Of a stretch of DNA of 64,000 bases, positions 1 to 6,987 are shown piece after piece. This DNA is from Erysipelotrichales bacterium (GTDB lineage Bacteria > Bacillota_I > Bacilli_A > Erysipelotrichales > Erysipelotrichaceae): NCBI GenBank assembly GCA_910575705.1, contig CAJTFG010000001.1, positions 62,001 to 126,000 on the forward strand, read 5' to 3'. Positions within the stretch are counted from its first letter, which is position 1. Each line of letters begins with the position of its first letter. A program made the translations under genes and the position numbers. Below the pieces are notes generated by a model. The model ran no database searches. It worked only from the letters and a program-made list of their open reading frames with translations, and was not told the DNA's origin.

Positions 1-28
1 AAGTTGAGAGTTCAACTAAAATTCTAAA

Positions 29-102
29 TGGCAGGGGTGACAGGAATTGAACCCGTATCAGCGGTTTTGGAGACCGTTATACTACCATTGTACTACACCC
101 CT
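29..102 (-). tRNA. tRNA-Trp (CCA)
   Basis: Read on the minus strand this is a 74-nt cloverleaf with an encoded CCA end, acceptor AGGGGTG/CACCCCT, a T-loop TTCAATT and anticodon loop CTCCAAA (anticodon CCA). The top anticodon-stem pair is an A-C mismatch; the other four pairs are intact. The tRNA stands alone here and is followed by about 240 bases without a recognisable gene. Confidence 0.93.
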
Positions 103-342
103 ATGAATGCCTAATCATAATATCATAAATTTGCATGATTGACAATCATTTTTATATGTAATTATGGAGGATGTTAAATCATCATTTTCTTAAGTTATTA
201 CTTTGTATATGCAACCGAACACTCGTCTTCTTGATGAAAGCAGGTATTTTATACAGAATATAAATAAGAAAGATTTATAATCAAATAGTTGTTAAAGAAA
301 CTAGCCTATTTTGCTTAGATCCATAGAATACAGTATCTAAAA
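103..342. other. non-coding gap, nothing recognised
   Basis: AT-rich stretch between tRNA-Trp and the small VbhA-like gene. No open frame with an SD site, no hairpin terminator and no repeat stood out. It presumably holds the promoters for the tRNA (minus strand) and the small plus-strand pair, but none can be assigned with confidence. Confidence 0.3.
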
Positions 343-540
343 ATGGCGCAATATGATCCTCAAAGAATTGATATAATACGTCTAAAATCAGAAGAAATCA
401 TCCGCAAAATAAATGGAACGATGGTAATGAAAAGTATGCCGTTAAATAATGATAAAGACATTCTAAGAAGATGCATAGATGGAACAAGCACACCTGAAAT
501 TGAAATTCAAAAAATAATAGACACGTATAGCAGCAAGTAA
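343..540 (+). CDS. VbhA-like antitoxin of a Fic system, probably decayed
   Basis: A 65-residue protein that resembles the small VbhA-type antitoxins which block Fic AMP-transferases. In that family an inhibitory helix carries (S/T)xxxE(G/N). The equivalent stretch here reads NGTMVMKSMP, so the threonine is kept but the inhibitory glutamate appears to be lysine. The C-terminal half (RRCIDGTSTPEIEIQKIIDTY) fits the usual ending of the family. Its stop overlaps the next start by one base (TAATG), the coupling expected for an antitoxin-toxin pair. No clear SD precedes the ATG. The family call rests on recalled motif similarity. The downstream toxin is truncated, so the pair is probably a remnant. 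Confidence 0.6.
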   Translation: MAQYDPQRIDIIRLKSEEIIRKINGTMVMKSMPLNNDKDILRRCIDGTSTPEIEIQKIIDTYSSK

Positions 541-725
541 TGGATAAAACATATAAATGTGATTATGAGAAAACTCCTGATTATTGTTATACAGATGGTG
601 ATGCTCTGATAAATAAAATGAATATACACGATGCAAAAAAACTGCATTTAGCAGAGGAGAAATTAATTGCTATTCGACTATATCAACTAATTGAAAATCC
701 AATTAAGGAAAATTTTGATTTGTAA
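540..725 (+). pseudogene. Fic-family toxin, N-terminal fragment only
   Basis: 61 residues that match the start of Fic/DOC proteins: a motif of the type Y-x-D-x-DALINKMNI, an amphipathic helix with AEEKLIAIRLYQL, then ENPIKENFDL. In intact members this leads straight into the Fic core (…NPIKGNFDxxHLxxIH…), which carries the HxFx(D/E)GNGR active site. Here TAA follows FDL, so the entire catalytic core is missing. A minus-strand terminator lies about ten bases on, so nothing of the core remains next to it. No AMP-transferase activity is expected. It is translationally coupled to the upstream VbhA-like gene. Confidence 0.65.
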
Positions 726-764
726 TAAAAATACCCTCTTTGCTGTTATATCCAGCATAGAGGG
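726..764 (-). terminator. terminator of the SIS-domain gene
   Basis: On the minus strand the arms CCCTCT-A-TGCTG and CAGCA-A-AGAGGG form an 11-pair hairpin with one A-A mismatch (734-764), followed by TATTTTTATT. It ends the SIS-domain gene and directly abuts the stop of the truncated Fic gene on the other strand. Confidence 0.8.
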
Positions 765-802
765 CATATCCAAAACATCGACATATCGTTCGTTGCCTTT
801 GT

Positions 803-1867
803 TTAAACTCTTGTAGAAACATAGTCCGTATAATCGTTGTTGGCATTTCGATTAGGATCCAAACCATGCAATTCCGGCACAAATACGGATATGATTTGAA
901 TCGCGTATGTCAACATGAGCAAAGACTGCGTATACTTGGCATAAGGAACGCATAACATAGATGCGCTGTCATCCTGATGCATGGATGTAATCATCACGAC
1001 CGGCACTTTTTTCGCTTTCAGATAATCGTATGTCTGATCAAAAAGTTGTTTATCCGTATCCGCCTGCAGCAAGATCACATGGCTGTCCTTATGAATGGCA
1101 CGATGCATACCATGAGAAAATTCTACGATATCATTAAACATCGTAGGCACACACAACGTCTCCATCACTTTCAGCTGTCCTTCCATAGCCGTTGCCGCAT
1201 TCATACCGCTTCCGATAACATAAAGTTCCTTCATCTGCTCACCATAGCGATACTGCGCACACCACCCGGTTACCTTATCATAAAGTTCATCTAAAGAATC
1301 AATGCTGCTCTGGATCTCTTTTAAAACTTCTTCTTTAAAACTGGATGTGATATGCTGACATCGTTTCCCGCTTTCCAGTGCCAGCAGCAGCAACAAAAGA
1401 AGCGTACAGCCATATCCCTTTGTCTTCGCATTGCTATCCTCTTCACCACATTGAAACAACAGCGTTTCATCACTCAAACGATCAATCGGCGAATCCGGTT
1501 CATTCGTCAATGCGACCATCAATCCAACTTTATCCTTCACACTCTGCAAAGCTTCTAAAACGCCGCGGCTCGTACCTGTTTGAGAAATCCCCAATACGCA
1601 GGTCTTTTCTTTTTCTTCACAGTCCATCAGTCCCTCGTGATTCTGAAAGCCCGCCGGTGTAAACGCATAGGCGCGTATACCCGTCATCTTAGTAAAAAAA
1701 GAAGATACTGCGGATGCCGCATTATAAGAACTGCCATGCGCTACCATGTAAATCGCACGCATATCTTTTACCTTATCCGCCGTCCTTTTGATCTGATCAT
1801 CTGAAAGCAAGCGATGCAAACATTCTTTTTCTTCCTGAATATATTCCCACATAATACTTTTTTTCAT
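803..1867 (-). CDS. SIS-domain sugar-phosphate isomerase/deglycase
   Basis: 354 residues with two SIS (sugar isomerase) domains. The first has AHGSSYNAAS and GISQTGTS; the second has VIGSGMNAATAMEG and the EFSHG motif seen in GlmS, FrlB and AgaS-type enzymes. It lacks the glutaminase domain of GlmS, so it likely isomerises or deglycates a phosphorylated amino sugar or Amadori compound; the substrate cannot be told. The start at 1867 (MKKSIMW) is chosen over the frame's earlier Met because AGGAGG (1873-1878) sits five bases upstream of it. It is monocistronic, with its own promoter and terminator. No sugar transporter lies beside it. Confidence 0.8.
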   Translation of the reverse strand: MKKSIMWEYIQEEKECLHRLLSDDQIKRTADKVKDMRAIYMVAHGSSYNAASAVSSFFTKMTGIRAYAFTPAGFQNHEGLMDCEEKEKTCVLGISQTGTSRGVLEALQSVKDKVGLMVALTNEPDSPIDRLSDETLLFQCGEEDSNAKTKGYGCTLLLLLLLALESGKRCQHITSSFKEEVLKEIQSSIDSLDELYDKVTGWCAQYRYGEQMKELYVIGSGMNAATAMEGQLKVMETLCVPTMFNDIVEFSHGMHRAIHKDSHVILLQADTDKQLFDQTYDYLKAKKVPVVMITSMHQDDSASMLCVPYAKYTQSLLMLTYAIQIISVFVPELHGLDPNRNANNDYTDYVSTRV

Positions 1868-1896
1868 AGGTTTCCTCCTGTCCATCCGTTATTTCT

Positions 1897-1926
1897 ATTG
1901 TAAGCGATATAACGCTTTCTTGGCAA
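1897..1926 (-). promoter_or_regulatory. promoter of the SIS-domain gene
   Basis: Minus strand: -35 TTGCCA (1921-1926), 18-base spacer, -10 TACAAT (1897-1902). It sits between the mazF terminator and the SIS-gene start. Confidence 0.55.
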
Positions 1927-1944
1927 GAAGCGGTCCGTATTTAT

Positions 1945-1970
1945 AAAGAAAAAGTGTCCTCAGACACTTT
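1945..1970 (-). terminator. terminator of the lolA-like/mazF operon
   Basis: Minus strand: AAAGTGTC-TGAG-GACACTTT followed by TTC and a T-rich tail. The mazF stop codon TGA (1960-1962) lies in the loop of this hairpin. Confidence 0.75.
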
Positions 1971-2304
1971 CCTGTATATCCAAGCTGATACATATCGCAT
2001 GATCGATCTTATCGATTGTTTCCTGATCCAACGTACAGATCCACTGCCCCAGTCTCTTTTTATCAATCGTCCGCAGCTGTTCACACAATATCATAGATAC
2101 ATAACTCAGCGAATCCACACTGAATATCACATGGGTAGGAATCGGCGGTTTCGACATCTTTTTAGATATCGGCGCCACGATTACCGTTTTCGAATATCGA
2201 TTTCCCTTATCGTTTTGAATAACGACTACCGGACGCACACCGCCTTGTTCACTTCCTACAACAGGAGACAGATCTGCGTAATAAACATCTCCTCTTTTTA
2301 CCAT
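1960..2304 (-). CDS. mazF: MazF/PemK-family endoribonuclease toxin
   Basis: 114 residues very similar to the EndoA/NdoA (MazF) group of sequence-specific mRNA interferases: VKRGDVYYADLSPVVGSEQ, GGVRPVVVIQND with the catalytic-region arginine, and a PTHV segment. Length is typical. In Bacillus the gene follows alr and the antitoxin gene ndoAI. Here no antitoxin ORF precedes it; it starts inside the stop codon of a LolA-like gene (TAATG, one-base overlap). An antitoxin must be encoded elsewhere, replaced by another partner, or absent. The fold assignment is firm; whether the protein is toxic is unknown. Confidence 0.9.
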   Translation of the reverse strand: MVKRGDVYYADLSPVVGSEQGGVRPVVVIQNDKGNRYSKTVIVAPISKKMSKPPIPTHVIFSVDSLSYVSMILCEQLRTIDKKRLGQWICTLDQETIDKIDHAICISLDIQESV

Positions 2305-3299
2305 TATTTCATCACTGCCACCTGCATGCTGTTGATAACGCTCATCATCTCTTCCGGCTGCAGCTCCTCGGAATATACGGTATATTCTATGCCGTTGACG
2401 ATCGCATTTAACTGATTGCCGTCATAAAAGCCGACAATATCCAGAGCATCGATAAATTCTCCCGGCATCAATACCGTCTGTGTCTGATCAGACTTTACAC
2501 GAACGCTTTCGACAACGGTAAAGTCACGTTCTCCGGTAAATTCCAAAATATGCTTTACCACACCGCCGCTTGTCATTTCGGACTTGCCGCTCAAACTGGA
2601 ATTGTATACCTGCGCCGGATACAACGGCAGATCTTCACTCGTAATAGAAGACGCCGATACATCCGCATCCATATTGGTCGGAGCTGTAAAATAACTATCA
2701 TCCAGATCACAATTATAATCCGCTTTACTGAAGACGATCTTTAATTCCGGATTATTATCCTGGTTGAAGATCTGCAGCCATTTTATTTTCATATCATCAT
2801 CAAATACCATTTCCTGACGGATAAAATTCTTATTATTCGGATATACGACATCGCTGAGGATCTTCGTACCTTCCTCATCATCGGTGATTTCTGTATTCTC
2901 CTGAGCGACGATATCCTTCATCGACTGCAAAAGATAAGGCTTCGGTGAATTCAGCGGCCAATCTCCTTCAAATTTAAACACCTGATTCAATGATGGCGTT
3001 ATCACAAAAACACCTTCCGCATTACGAAGTATGACCTGTTCCTGATTCAGTTCCTTATCCAGTAAGCTGACCTTAAAATAATCGCTGTCGTCTATCTTTT
3101 CATAGCCTACCTCCAACGCATATGTCTTTACATCTTCTCCCTTGGTGATCTCCATATCCCCCTGCAAGACATAAGACGTCATATTATTCATCGTGTTTTC
3201 AAATTCCTTGTCAAAGGATTTCGGTTTCAGGGCAAACAGCAGTCCTAAGGCCAATACCGCTATTCCGATACCCGCAATAATCTTCGCTTTCATATTCAT
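2304..3299 (-). CDS. membrane-anchored LolA-like (YdcC-type) protein
   Basis: 331 residues. An N-terminal signal-anchor (IIAGIGIAVLALGLLFAL) has no lipobox cysteine. The rest looks like the lipoprotein-sorting LolA-like fold of Firmicutes: a start with repeated 'LQGDMEITKGEDV' and 'YALEVGYEKI' strands, a central 'VVYPNNKNFIRQEMVFDDDMKIKWLQI', and a C-terminal 'YTVYSEELQPEEMM' segment. Bacillus YdcC, of this group, lies in the acpS-ydcC-alr-ndoAI-ndoA cluster, so the coupling to mazF fits a shortened version of that locus without alr and the antitoxin. The start at 3299 has AGGAGGT five bases upstream. Its role is not known; a lipid- or envelope-related function is inferred only from the fold. 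Confidence 0.65.
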   Translation of the reverse strand: MNMKAKIIAGIGIAVLALGLLFALKPKSFDKEFENTMNNMTSYVLQGDMEITKGEDVKTYALEVGYEKIDDSDYFKVSLLDKELNQEQVILRNAEGVFVITPSLNQVFKFEGDWPLNSPKPYLLQSMKDIVAQENTEITDDEEGTKILSDVVYPNNKNFIRQEMVFDDDMKIKWLQIFNQDNNPELKIVFSKADYNCDLDDSYFTAPTNMDADVSASSITSEDLPLYPAQVYNSSLSGKSEMTSGGVVKHILEFTGERDFTVVESVRVKSDQTQTVLMPGEFIDALDIVGFYDGNQLNAIVNGIEYTVYSEELQPEEMMSVINSMQVAVMK

Positions 3300-3391
3300 A
3301 CGTACCTCCTGCTCATCCTAACTTTATGCGTGTGGAATTTAGAAAATGCATATTTCAAATCTTTTTTCATAAAGTAGAAACAGGTGATAAC

Positions 3392-3583
3392 ATGAATCGA
3401 TTTCAGAAACTATGCCTGCTTATTTCCATATTGGGATGCTTGGATTTTGCATTGAATACGCTCTTGCATATGTCCTTTATCATGCGCTTTCTTCCTGACA
3501 GCGGCTTATGGTATAAATCGTATGCATTTCTCATCGGTGTATGCGGGTTCTGCAACTTAACTCTGTTTTCAAACAAACAATAA
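3392..3583 (+). CDS. small DUF378-like membrane protein
   Basis: 63 residues with two hydrophobic helices. The pattern LCLLISILGCLDFALN … YKSYAFLIGVCGFCNL matches DUF378/YuzA-type two-helix proteins (LxIIGALNWG … YxLVGLAAL). The start at 3392 is chosen over an earlier in-frame ATG because of AGGTGATAAC just upstream. It is the only plus-strand gene in this stretch, divergent from the lolA-like gene and convergent with the GNAT gene. Function unknown. Confidence 0.6.
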   Translation: MNRFQKLCLLISILGCLDFALNTLLHMSFIMRFLPDSGLWYKSYAFLIGVCGFCNLTLFSNKQ

Positions 3584-3602
3584 AAAACAGGATCTCTCCT
3601 GT
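3582..3602 (-). terminator. terminator of the GNAT/HMA transcript
   Basis: Minus strand: ACAGGA-GAGA-TCCTGT followed by TTTTTA; the GNAT stop is at the base of the stem (3602). Confidence 0.7.
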
Positions 3603-4012
3603 TATATGATTTTCATCATTTCTATATGCGGCACATGTTCATCCATATGCTCTTCTCCGCATATTACATATCCCTGTTTCTCATAAAAGGGAACCGCCTG
3701 CAGCTGGGCATCCAGCCGCACACACATCGCCCCTTGTTTCTTTGCCGCATACTCCAGCTCCGCTAAAAGCCGGGCGCCGAAATGCTGATTGCGGTATTCT
3801 TTAAAAACAGCAATTCTTCCGATGTGATAGCTGATAAGATCCTCTGCCGGATATATCCTTCCGCAGCCGATCAAACAAGCGCCCTCATAAGCAGTCAGAT
3901 GGATCGCTGTCATGTCGATATCATCAAACTCATTCTGAAAATGCTGTTCCTTTATAAATACCGTTTCTCTGACTTGACGCCAGTCTTTTTCTTCATTGTA
4001 CTTAATATCCAT
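3602..4012 (-). CDS. GNAT-family N-acetyltransferase
   Basis: 136 residues with a GNAT fold. The acetyl-CoA-binding motif A is IGRIAVFKEYRNQHFGARLLAELE (R/Q-x-x-G-x-A variant), followed by motif B VRLDAQLQAVPFYEKQGY, where the FYEKxGY ending is characteristic. The acceptor substrate cannot be inferred. The ATG at 4012 is preferred over an in-frame TTG four codons upstream, since GAGG lies at proper distance from the ATG. It follows the small HMA protein by about 30 bases and probably shares its transcript. Confidence 0.8.
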   Translation of the reverse strand: MDIKYNEEKDWRQVRETVFIKEQHFQNEFDDIDMTAIHLTAYEGACLIGCGRIYPAEDLISYHIGRIAVFKEYRNQHFGARLLAELEYAAKKQGAMCVRLDAQLQAVPFYEKQGYVICGEEHMDEHVPHIEMMKII

Positions 4013-4043
4013 AATGATCCTCAAGCCGTTCAGCGGCTATTTT

Positions 4044-4235
4044 TTAAACAGTCGTAAACCCGATATCATTAATCACTTTTTTCGCAACAGCTACCATATC
4101 GCTGTCACCGTCTACGACTACGATCTTATCTGCCAGCTTGATCTCAAACTTCACACGCGTATCTTCCAATGCGTTTTGTATCTTCTTTGCACAGTTTGCA
4201 CAATTCATATCACTGACCATGATAATGCTCTTCAT
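4044..4235 (-). CDS. heavy-metal-associated (HMA) domain protein, CopZ-like
   Basis: 63 residues forming a single HMA ferredoxin-like fold with the metal-binding motif MNCANC (residues 10-15). Free-standing HMA proteins usually carry Cu(I) to CopA-type ATPases. The csoR-copA locus lies 5 kb away and has no chaperone gene, so this protein may serve it; that link is inference. AGGTGATG precedes the ATG, and an extended -10 lies at 4255-4260. Confidence 0.78.
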   Translation of the reverse strand: MKSIIMVSDMNCANCAKKIQNALEDTRVKFEIKLADKIVVVDGDSDMVAVAKKVINDIGFTTV

Positions 4236-4254
4236 ATATCATCACCTCAATGTT

Positions 4255-4260
4255 ATTATA
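4255..4260 (-). promoter_or_regulatory. extended -10 promoter of the HMA gene
   Basis: Minus strand TGCTATAAT (TGn plus TATAAT). The -35 is poor. The same TGCTATAAT block precedes deoD, cdaA and the aspartic protease gene, so it looks like a common promoter type of this genome. Confidence 0.5.
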
Positions 4261-4296
4261 GCACACTATCGGGAAAACAAAAAAGATAAGCATCAT

Positions 4297-5022
4297 TTAT
4301 TCTACGATCGTTCCTTTTGTCTGGGAAAACGTCCCTTTCAGATGAATGCGGATATGCTCCTCCTTCGCAAAATTCACACATCGATCATGAAGTACCCGCG
4401 CCTTCATATTCAGCATCTGATCATAGGAGATCGTATCGTACTTAATAGCATATTCATGAAGCTTCGGGTCGTGATCATATACGCCGTCGACATCCGTATA
4501 AATATCCACTTCCTTCAAATTCAGCATTTTCGCAAATAAAACAGCACTGTAATCCGATCCACCCCGTCCTAAGGTAGTCACTTTTTTATCATAGCCGATA
4601 CCGATGAATCCTCCTACGACAACCACATCATACTCCTGCAGCTTTGCCTTTATCTTAGAATTATCAAGTTTCACCACTTTTGCATAATCATAGTGATTAT
4701 CCGTAATAATACCGCTGTCTTGGAAACTGAGTGAATAGGCGGAAACGCCCATTTCTAGCAGTTCGCTGCAAACCTGAAGACAAGACAGCTGTTCTCCGAC
4801 CGATACCAAGCGCGCCCGTTCTTCCTTTGACAGCTGATCATTTCCCAAGGACAGTAGAGTATCGGTTGCATAAGCATCAGGAAAACGCCCCATGGCAGAT
4901 ACGACAACAACCAGTTTATGTGTTTTCATTTCCTGCAAGATATGCTTATATACATACTTTCTTGTAGTTTCACTTCGCAGCGATGTTCCTCCAAATTTCA
5001 GAACTCTGATATCCATGTCCAT
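4297..5022 (-). CDS. aspartate kinase, catalytic domain only
   Basis: About 241 residues of the amino-acid-kinase fold: VLKFGGTSL at the N-terminus, a central VVVGGFIGIG, and TLGRGGSDYSAVLFA followed by the aspartokinase signature VDIYTDVDGVYDHDP. It would phosphorylate aspartate in the first step of Lys/Thr/Met/DAP synthesis. Ordinary LysC proteins have about 400 residues with two C-terminal ACT domains that sense end products; these are absent, and the protein ends soon after the kinase core. The start is uncertain: ATG 5022 follows GGGGG closely, ATG 5016 is two codons on, and 5034 lacks spacing. No other pathway gene is nearby. Confidence 0.8.
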   Translation of the reverse strand: MDMDIRVLKFGGTSLRSETTRKYVYKHILQEMKTHKLVVVVSAMGRFPDAYATDTLLSLGNDQLSKEERARLVSVGEQLSCLQVCSELLEMGVSAYSLSFQDSGIITDNHYDYAKVVKLDNSKIKAKLQEYDVVVVGGFIGIGYDKKVTTLGRGGSDYSAVLFAKMLNLKEVDIYTDVDGVYDHDPKLHEYAIKYDTISYDQMLNMKARVLHDRCVNFAKEEHIRIHLKGTFSQTKGTIVE

Positions 5023-5111
5023 ATACCCCCGCATTCCTTACAGGCTATGTAAAAAAAAGCAGCCAGTATGGGCATTTATCCTAAACGAAAATAGAAAGCC
5101 GTCTACAAAAC

Positions 5112-5142
5112 AAAAAAAAATAAGCAGAGGCAAACGCCTCTT
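5112..5142 (-). terminator. terminator of the DUF2589 cluster
   Basis: Minus strand: AGAGGC-loop-GCCTCT (5126-5141), then GCTTA and a run of nine T. It lies 45 bases beyond the stop of the last gene of the cluster. Confidence 0.8.
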
Positions 5143-5186
5143 ACCTATTTCCCGATATCCATGATCTTTCATACAAATAAGATAAG

Positions 5187-5894
5187 TCAGCAAAAATGCA
5201 GTGTATCCCCTTTTAAAAATGTCGAGATCAAACTGAACTGTACTTTATATTTATCCACGGGATTGCGTTTTTCTCTGACACTCTCGGTCCCGTCATGTCT
5301 GGCAATGCCGATAAAATAAAAATCACTACCGCTTTTATCATATACGCATGTAGCCTTATAAAGGCCGTCTCGATCGTCTTTAATCCCATAACTGCCAGTG
5401 GAAAAGCGTATGGTATTATGGTAAAACACGCCGGTGCTTACATCTCCTCTAAGCATACTTACCGACATGCCGGCGGTATTCAGACAGGCTCCTGCATCTT
5501 GTACGCTTAACCCCGAAACGGCGATCAATGCTGTTCTGGAAGCGATGCTTCTATCGGCTAAAATAGCGCCGTCAACACGCACCACAGGAGGCGCTGACGG
5601 AGGCGGCGGAGGCAAAACAGGCACGATAATACCGTTTATCAAAGACGCAAAATACTTTTCCATCAGCTCCGGATCATTCTGCATATTGGCAGCTGTCATG
5701 ATGGCTTTTATAGGGGCAAACATCGATATGGGCGGCAGATTTATAACATAATTATCAACAATCGTTATAAATTCGCCAATGCCCGGCAATCGATGTTGTG
5801 CATTCGCAAAGCTTTGCAATTCCTGTTTCAGCTCTTTTGAAAATCTTGTGAAAAAAGAATTTACCGTTATTTTATCCTTACCTCTATATGGCAT
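5187..5894 (-). CDS. unrecognised protein of the DUF2589 cluster, proline-rich hinge
   Basis: 235 residues, no family recognised. Residues 1-90 look helical and may echo the N-terminal part of DUF2589 proteins. A proline hinge (PVLPPPPPSAPPVV, about 92-105) joins this to a 125-residue domain rich in beta-forming residues and small turns (SVSMLRGDVSTGVFYHNT, GSDFYFIGIARHDGT). There is no signal peptide, membrane helix or recognised catalytic motif. It starts inside the upstream stop (TAATG), so its translation is coupled to the DUF2589 gene and they probably act together. A two-domain adaptor or structural protein is a guess. Confidence 0.7.
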   Translation of the reverse strand: MPYRGKDKITVNSFFTRFSKELKQELQSFANAQHRLPGIGEFITIVDNYVINLPPISMFAPIKAIMTAANMQNDPELMEKYFASLINGIIVPVLPPPPPSAPPVVRVDGAILADRSIASRTALIAVSGLSVQDAGACLNTAGMSVSMLRGDVSTGVFYHNTIRFSTGSYGIKDDRDGLYKATCVYDKSGSDFYFIGIARHDGTESVREKRNPVDKYKVQFSLISTFLKGDTLHFC

Positions 5895-6463
5895 TATTTA
5901 CTCTCGATAGGTTCAATGGCTGCCGCAAGGAGTGTCGTAAGCTTTGCCATTCCCTCTGCTGGCGGCTGCTGAGCAGCTCTGGCGAAAATATCGTACTTCG
6001 CACTTTTATCCGTTGTTCTGGTATGTTCTCGCGTCGTTGTAACGGAACCGGAAATATTGGCGGTAAATCCCCATCCTTTATAACCAAGCGAACTCTTTCC
6101 TTCTTCTGTCGTACTTTTTTTATCGACATCTTGTGTCTTTACTTCCATCGAAAAATTTACCGTCGCTTCTTCCATCGTAAATGCGGGAACCGGAACCAAA
6201 GATAAGATCGGTGCTTCTACATCCACTGTTACTGTATCCGTCGTTCCGTCTTCATTGATGATCGGACGGTTTAATTTAAACTTGATCGTCCTCGTCTTGT
6301 ACTCCTTATTCTCTTTATCATATTCAAAAGCAAGTTCAAATAACGTATTAAGATATACGTCGCATAATGCAGCCTGTCCCTTGGCGACCTCCAAAATCGG
6401 CTGACATACAAGCAGACCAAGCGGCAGACCTGTAAATTCATTACTTGAATTCGTTTCCGGCAT
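5894..6463 (-). CDS. DUF2589-family protein
   Basis: 189 residues with the layout of DUF2589: an N-terminal helix with 'GLPLGLLVCQPILEVAKGQAAL', a central beta stretch carrying VDVEAPILSLVPVPAFTMEEATVNFSMEVKT, a low-complexity Ser/Thr/Gly middle, then YDIFARAAQQPPAEGMAKLTTLL. The pattern 'P-hydrophobics-VP-x-x-x-hydrophobic-E-A-x-V-x-F' is the family hallmark. The family has no assigned biochemical function. There is no signal peptide, so it is likely cytoplasmic. AAGGAGAG precedes the ATG. It lies between a shorter relative (19 bases upstream) and an unknown protein (one-base overlap). Confidence 0.75.
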   Translation of the reverse strand: MPETNSSNEFTGLPLGLLVCQPILEVAKGQAALCDVYLNTLFELAFEYDKENKEYKTRTIKFKLNRPIINEDGTTDTVTVDVEAPILSLVPVPAFTMEEATVNFSMEVKTQDVDKKSTTEEGKSSLGYKGWGFTANISGSVTTTREHTRTTDKSAKYDIFARAAQQPPAEGMAKLTTLLAAAIEPIESK

Positions 6464-6482
6464 AATTTGCTCTCCTTTCTAA

Positions 6483-6929
6483 TCAAAGCTCTATATGATC
6501 CAACATTTTCTGCGTTGCCCGCGCTTGTCCTTCCGACTGCGGAGCACTTTCAAAAACCAATTCAACGGTTCCGTTTTTCGCTTTTGCAAAATCCGCTGCC
6601 GGCGTATCGCTCTGCATGCGCAACGTCTGTGTTTGCACATCTTCATATATGTTCCCGCTGATCGTTACTTTAACCTGTTTCAATCCGATCGTTTCATGCG
6701 ATGTCATTACGGCTAACGGAACATCCACATAGCCGTTTTTCTCTTTTCCCTGAAGTGAAAAACGTATCGCTTTAGGATAAAGTGCAGCTTTACCGTTTTC
6801 ATCGGAAGAGGCGTCTTCATCTGCACTTTGAAAATAACCCATGTACCTCTCTACATCTTTTTGGCTGAGAAATTCCTGCGCCTGCTGTATCGATGCTCCT
6901 ATCGCTGCAAAAAGCTTGCCGATCTCCAT
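6483..6929 (-). CDS. second, shorter DUF2589-like protein
   Basis: 148 residues. The segment GYVDVPLAVMTSHETIGLKQVKVTISGNI lines up with VDVEAPILSLVPVPAFTMEEATVNFSMEV of its neighbour, so the two look like divergent paralogues of one fold. The N-terminus (EIGKLFAAIGASIQQAQEFL) is a helix, and the C-terminus ends in a helix after VELVFESAP. The start at 6929 is chosen because GAGGAG is eight bases upstream; the frame's earlier GTG overlaps that SD. It is the first intact gene of a three-gene unit. Function unknown. Confidence 0.65.
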   Translation of the reverse strand: MEIGKLFAAIGASIQQAQEFLSQKDVERYMGYFQSADEDASSDENGKAALYPKAIRFSLQGKEKNGYVDVPLAVMTSHETIGLKQVKVTISGNIYEDVQTQTLRMQSDTPAADFAKAKNGTVELVFESAPQSEGQARATQKMLDHIEL

Positions 6930-6987
6930 CCTCAGCACTCCTCTTTTGCCAAATAATATACCATATTGTCACTGATATGATACTTTC

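Noticed and set aside
5023-5111. Lysine riboswitch before the aspartokinase gene
   Set aside because: Fewer than 90 bases are available before the next terminator, much less than a lysine riboswitch needs.
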